Below, piece by piece: positions 58,125 through 64,000 of a stretch of 64,000 nt of DNA (position 1 is its first letter; the number at the start of each line of letters is the position of its first letter). This DNA is from Amorphochlora amoebiformis (taxonomy: Eukaryota; Cercozoa; Chlorarachniophyceae), in NCBI GenBank assembly GCA_054601695.1, contig BAAHQB010000088.1, positions 1 through 64,000 on the forward strand. Reading direction: 5' to 3'. The position numbers were made by a program, and so were the translations under genes. The notes under the pieces were generated by a model that worked only from the letters and a program-made list of their open reading frames with translations, was not told the origin of the DNA and did not search any database.

Positions 58125-59529
58125 AATATATAGTTTTCATTCGGGTATGTTTATCCACACATAAATGCTAGTATGTGCAAACAGACTTAGATACATTTGG
58201 AAACAGATAAATATTTATATTTATACATATATATATATATATATATAGATATATAATGTATGTATATATGAATGTATTATATAATAATATTAATATATAT
58301 ATATATATATATATATATACATTGCATAAATAAATACCTTTCTCAGAAAGTCCCTTGACAACAGGTATCAATCTTGTCTGCTGTGCATCCTATACATTTT
58401 TGGACTCATTATTACACATATTAATATGTTATATATAGACATGTATTATAATTAGTACCAATGTATACTGGGGTCTGCGGGCCATGAGATCATGTACACA
58501 GGCCGTCTAAATTTCATGTACGTTGACAATGGGCTGTGAGAGCTTGTATACAGGCTGCGCGAACATGTGCATCGGCGTTTCCGTTCGTGAAAGCATGCAT
58601 ACAGGCCGTGTACACGTGTAGCACCGTGATTTGTATTGCGTAAGAAAATCTAAATGGCTGTGTAAACACATGCATGGCCAGGGGGCGTGGGAGCATGCAC
58701 GAGAGCATTCATGCCGGTAAGCATGTACATTGACCTTGAAGGTCGTGTAAACATTTACATCGAATTTACGGGCCGTGAGGGATGCCTCCTTGGTGCTGAT
58801 ACCAATGCTAACTATGCTAATGAAAACCCTAATTCTAACTCTAACCCTAACCCTAACCCAAACCCTAACCCTAACCCTAACCCTAACCCTAACAGAGTCA
58901 ATGGTCCTCGGACTAAGCATACTGAATAATCTGATCCTAACCTAACCCTAACCCTAACCCTAACCCTAACCCTAACGTAACCCTAACCCTAACCCTAACC
59001 CTAACCCTAACCCTAAGCATGGGGGTAGGGGACTATGAGAGCATGTATAGGAGAGCATCCATACTGAGATCATCCATACTGAGAGCGTCCATACTGGCCG
59101 TGTAAACATGTACATTGGGGTTTAGGGGTCTTGGAAATCTGTACATCGTGACTTGCGGGCCGTGAGAGCATACTTTCAAGCCATATAAATATATCAGGAG
59201 AGTGTGAAAAAGTAAGCAGGCCATGTATACATGTACATTGGTGTTTACGGGCCTTGGGTGTGTTCACAGGCTGTGGAGTAGGTTCTATGAAGCTTTGAGC
59301 TTTTGGAGAGTGAAAATTATACATATCGGGATTTACAGGCCTTGTGAGCATGTGAACAGGCTATATATATATATATATATATATATCTGATACGTACACT
59401 CTGTAGATACATACATGCCTATATGTATACATATACAATATACATATGTAAATGTACATATATATAAGATAAATATATACACATGAACATATATAACATG
59501 TATGTATATATATATATATGTGTATACAT

Positions 59530-59589
<60 letters not shown>

Positions 59590-59801
59590 TAATGTGATTG
59601 TAACCGCAGATACTCTTTCGGCAGTGAGTGTTGTAGACTCGGCTCCAATATCAACAATTTGGGCTGTGTATACATGAATAATATGTATATGTATATGTGT
59701 ATACATATATTTATGTATATATGTATATGTATATATATATGTATATATATATATATATATATACATAGACAAATATACATATATATATATATGTGTACAT
59801 A

Positions 59802-59833
<32 letters not shown>

Positions 59834-60052
59834 GTATATCAACATGTCTGTTTTTATACATTTATACATAAATACAATATTCTACATACACATAAATACC
59901 TCCTTGAGCAGAAAGGACGGTTCCTCTGCGAATGGCGGCCTCAGGCGATTTCGCTACACTTTCTCGATACCTACAAAACATACACATAATTGTAAACACA
60001 TATGCATGTATACATGTATTTGTATATGTATATATGTATATATATATATATA

Positions 60053-60093
<41 letters not shown>

Positions 60094-60485
60094 GTACATA
60101 TGTATAATATTTTGTACCTATGTTAACATGTATATATATATATACACACATATATATGTTTATGTGTGTATGTATATGTGTATTGTATGCGTGTATACAT
60201 TTACATACATGTTATACATATGTATATGTATATATATATATATATATGTGTGTGTATATACGTGTATACATTTACAGAGATATACACACATACATACATA
60301 TTTGTAAACAAATAAGTACATAATCTACATGTATAATTTATGTGTACATGTGTATACATATATATGTACACATGTATATCTAGTATGCATGTAGCCTATA
60401 TTTACACATAAATATCCATGTGTATACTCAAACATATTATGTAAATGTAACTGTGTGTGTATATACATGTATATATGTGTATATG

Positions 60486-60525
<40 letters not shown>

Positions 60526-60946
60526 ACATGTGTATGTATAAATATGTGTGATATGTACATGTACTATATCTATCTATCTACATACATACATATATACATA
60601 TATATATATATTATACATGTAAATTATATATATACATATGTATATGTATATGTATGTATGTGTATATATATATGTGTATAATATATGTTTATATTATAGA
60701 TGTATAAATGCACGCATGTAATTTTATAAATATTCATTTATAAGCATATATATATACATACATGTATCTATATATATAAATATATATATATATACATATA
60801 TATATATGTATGTGTATATCATATGTATGTATGTATATATGTATATGTATATGTGTATGTGTGTTTTAGTGGTTAGTGGTATGCATATATATATTTTATG
60901 TGTGTATATATATGTATGTGTATGTATATGTATATATATATATATA

Positions 60947-60986
<40 letters not shown>

Positions 60987-61562
60987 GTGTATGTATACAT
61001 GTATGTATGTATATATGTGCATATATATATATATCTACATGTATATATATGTGTATATATATATACACACATATATACACAGATATAAATATATATATAT
61101 ATAAAAATATATGTATAAATGTTTACATATATATAAATATATATGTATATATTCATGCACATGAATATACAGCTTGTGAGCGCCAAACCTCAGACGACCC
61201 CAAAAAAAGAAGAGAAAAAAAAAGAGAAGCATCCTACCATGAATCAGGGCTCAGATTCACCACCCCCATAATCACTTGACCTGAAAAAAAACACCATTAA
61301 TATTTCATCCTCCTTTCCCCCAGACCTTTGTGCTTGGAGAGAGAGAGGGTGGGAGAGAATAGGAGGTACCCTACCTACCGTTCATTTCTTGACCACGTAT
61401 CCGACAGGTCCTCGGAGGCCGTGCGGGCAGAGTACTCAGTCTGGAGAAGAGTTACGAATCACAATATAAAATCGGTACATCTTCCCGCAAAAAAGGGGAC
61501 GCGAAGGGTACATACCTCTCGTACACACGAGAGAGATAGCGCAGATCCAGACGTCCCGCCAT
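50560..61562 (-). CDS. folP: Dihydropteroate synthase (pterin-binding family)
   Basis: Fourteen exons in phase give about 304 residues: complement of 61516-61562, 61379-61440, 61238-61280, 59900-59970, 59605-59663, 58338-58389, 57882-57949, 57142-57235, 56435-56504, 55015-55064, 54399-54516, 53802-53853, 53178-53261, 50560-50604. Family landmarks appear in order: [12 protein letters not shown] (about 40-51), IVDIGAEST (77-85), [19 protein letters not shown] (116-121, the usual SIDTY position), DPGLGF (193-198) and the C-terminal RTHEV (284-288). DHPS condenses p-aminobenzoate with hydroxymethyl-dihydropterin in folate synthesis and is the sulfonamide target. The DSWYRES variant after NLSP departs from the common TPDSFSDGG loop. 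It is standalone, without the HPPK fusion common in protists. Exon 54399-54516 and the donor of exon 57142-57235 are the weakest calls. Only about 915 nt of the 11 kb is coding. Confidence 0.9.
50975..51165 (+). repeat. Second purine (GAGA) tract, in the last DHPS intron
   Basis: GAGAGA and GAAAGAGAGA run, similar in texture to the tract at 50011-50530. Confidence 0.88.
51722..51886 (-). repeat. Telomere-like array, TTAGGG on the + strand
   Basis: GGGTTAGGATT, GGGTTACGG and GGGATTAGGGTTAGGG words occur in the last DHPS intron. The orientation is opposite to the other arrays in the window. Confidence 0.8.
52080..53177 (+). repeat. TA/TATG/TACA microsatellite field, last DHPS intron
   Basis: About 1.1 kb of near-continuous dinucleotide and tetranucleotide repeats abuts the donor of exon 53178-53261. 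Confidence 0.88.
55618..55681 (+). repeat. Dispersed repeat, 3' fragment (copy E)
   Basis: Only the tail of the family is present: TCGATATCTACTCTTCGAT through GTTGCTTTAAC, matching the last 60 bp of copies A and B. It begins directly out of a TA run, as 5'-truncated retroposed copies do. It lies in a DHPS intron, antisense to that gene. Confidence 0.7.
58825..59018 (+). repeat. Telomere-like array inside a DHPS intron
   Basis: Near-perfect CCCTAA units flank a 43 bp non-telomeric block at 58895-58937. On both sides the array is embedded in a degenerate GGCCGTG/CATGTACAT satellite. Confidence 0.9.
58895..58937 (+). repeat. 44 bp block in telomere-like array, copy 3
   Basis: GAGTCAATGGTCCTCGGACT through ACTGAATAATCTGATCC, with perfect CCCTAA on each side. 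One base is missing relative to copy 2. Confidence 0.88.
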
Positions 61563-61765
61563 CGGATTGGGTGCGATTTAAGTATGTACAGATATATTAA
61601 CTCCGATATCAATATATTCAATACTCAATATCTAAAACTAGGGACAATGGCGGGACATACCCCAAGTGCTAAGTACCCCTTCCCCGCTCGGCGGAACGTC
61701 GACGAAAGGATCCAACGCGCCCTGAGTCGCTTTCCTTGTATCTGCACCTCCCCTCTTCGTACTCG
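61563..61765. promoter_or_regulatory. Shared divergent promoter, DHPS / nitronate monooxygenase
   Basis: A 203 bp gap lies between opposing start codons. The DHPS side is AT-rich; the monooxygenase side is GC-rich (from about 61650). No core element is recognised. Confidence 0.55.
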
Positions 61766-63695
<1,930 letters not shown>

Positions 63696-63777
63696 GTCGT
63701 ACAATTATAATATCAATAATCATACTATATATCTATATATATATATATATATATATAATATTCATATAAATTAATTG

Positions 63778-64000
63778 TTACTATAGACGGTAGTCCAGTT
63801 GTTGGTTGAAGTCCGTTTGGATTATGGTAAGCGTTTACTGGATATGGCGTGACATCACCGGATAGGCTGAAGCCCCGTTACTGCTGGGTGGGTAGTACCG
63901 GGTGTGACTATCTCAAGCAATCTTCGGGATCTCCAGTGATCTCCAGCATATATACGACTAGACTTCTATGTGCGATCGATACCTACTCATCGAGGCGTCT
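63778..64000 (+). repeat. Dispersed repeat, copy D, cut by the window end
   Basis: It shares with copy B, in the same order, GGTAGTCCAG, GAAGTCCGTTTGGATTATG, GCGTGACATCAC, a GTAGTACCGGGT core, GGGATCTCCAGTGATCTCC and a tail near CTCATCGAGG. It sits in the monooxygenase intron after 63695. The expected last 30-50 bp are outside the window. Confidence 0.78.

Larger units (their letters stand above)
58470..59360. repeat. Degenerate satellite (GGCCGTG / CATGTACAT units) around the telomere-like array
   Basis: Units of roughly 50-60 bp contain GGGCCGTGAGAGCATG, ACAGGCCGTGTAAACATG and TACATTGGNGTTTACGGG. They recur from 58470 to 58790 and again from 59035 to 59355. They lie in the DHPS intron 58390-59604. 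Individual units are diverged. Confidence 0.65.

Noticed and set aside
58507-58920. 137-codon minus-strand frame with many Cys and His
   Set aside because: It reads through the GGCCGTG satellite and the telomere-like array. Its apparent periodicity is that of the DNA repeat.
61328-61600. 90-codon plus-strand frame between DHPS and the monooxygenase
   Set aside because: The minus strand here carries two DHPS exons with matching phase (61379-61440 and 61516-61562). The plus frame has no family match.

Overview
The window is nuclear DNA from an intron-rich, AT-rich eukaryote, most likely a unicellular one. Genes are chains of short exons joined by GT-AG introns. Very many introns and spacers are filled with (TA)n, (TATG)n and (TG)n microsatellites. 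TAA, TAG and TGA are all used as stops, so the nuclear code looks standard. Interstitial CCCTAA/TTAGGG arrays suggest TTAGGG-type telomeres. An enkurin gene implies cilia or flagella, a PEX11-family gene implies peroxisomes, and a dihydropteroate synthase implies folate synthesis. I cannot name the lineage from this.

Seven genes could be assembled by hand with consistent splice phase. They are: 90-21852 (+) a large RCC1-repeat protein of about 43 exons, 5' end outside the window; 23836-32756 (-) a RhoGAP-WW-WW protein; 33054-34088 (+) enkurin; 39129-42290 (-) a PEX11-family protein; 42432-45300 (+) IMP3, the U3 snoRNP protein; 50560-61562 (-) dihydropteroate synthase; 61766->63695 (+) nitronate monooxygenase, 3' end outside the window. 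Strands alternate strictly. There are three head-to-head pairs with start codons only 297, 141 and 203 bp apart, and three tail-to-tail pairs with spacers of about 2, 5 and 5.3 kb.

The convergent spacers hold the non-genic structure: a CTAG-rich, microsatellite-poor island beside one stop codon in each spacer (about 21.9-22.96, 38.5-39.13 and 45.3-45.8 kb), telomere-like arrays (36.1-37.8 and 49.1-49.65 kb) and a purine tract (50.0-50.5 kb). Introns hold a dispersed repeat family of about 350-470 bp with a tRNA-like head (copies near 11.0, 17.2, 25.9, 55.6 and 63.8 kb), further telomere-like arrays, large inverted repeats with TA cores, and local duplications, two of which copy splice-site sequence.

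The genes are ordinary cellular functions (Rho signalling, cilium, peroxisome, ribosome biogenesis, folate, nitronate detoxification) and do not form one pathway. The novelty is in gene layout and in the repeats. Exon coordinates were derived by eye from phase, splice dinucleotides and protein-family fit; single-base errors are possible.
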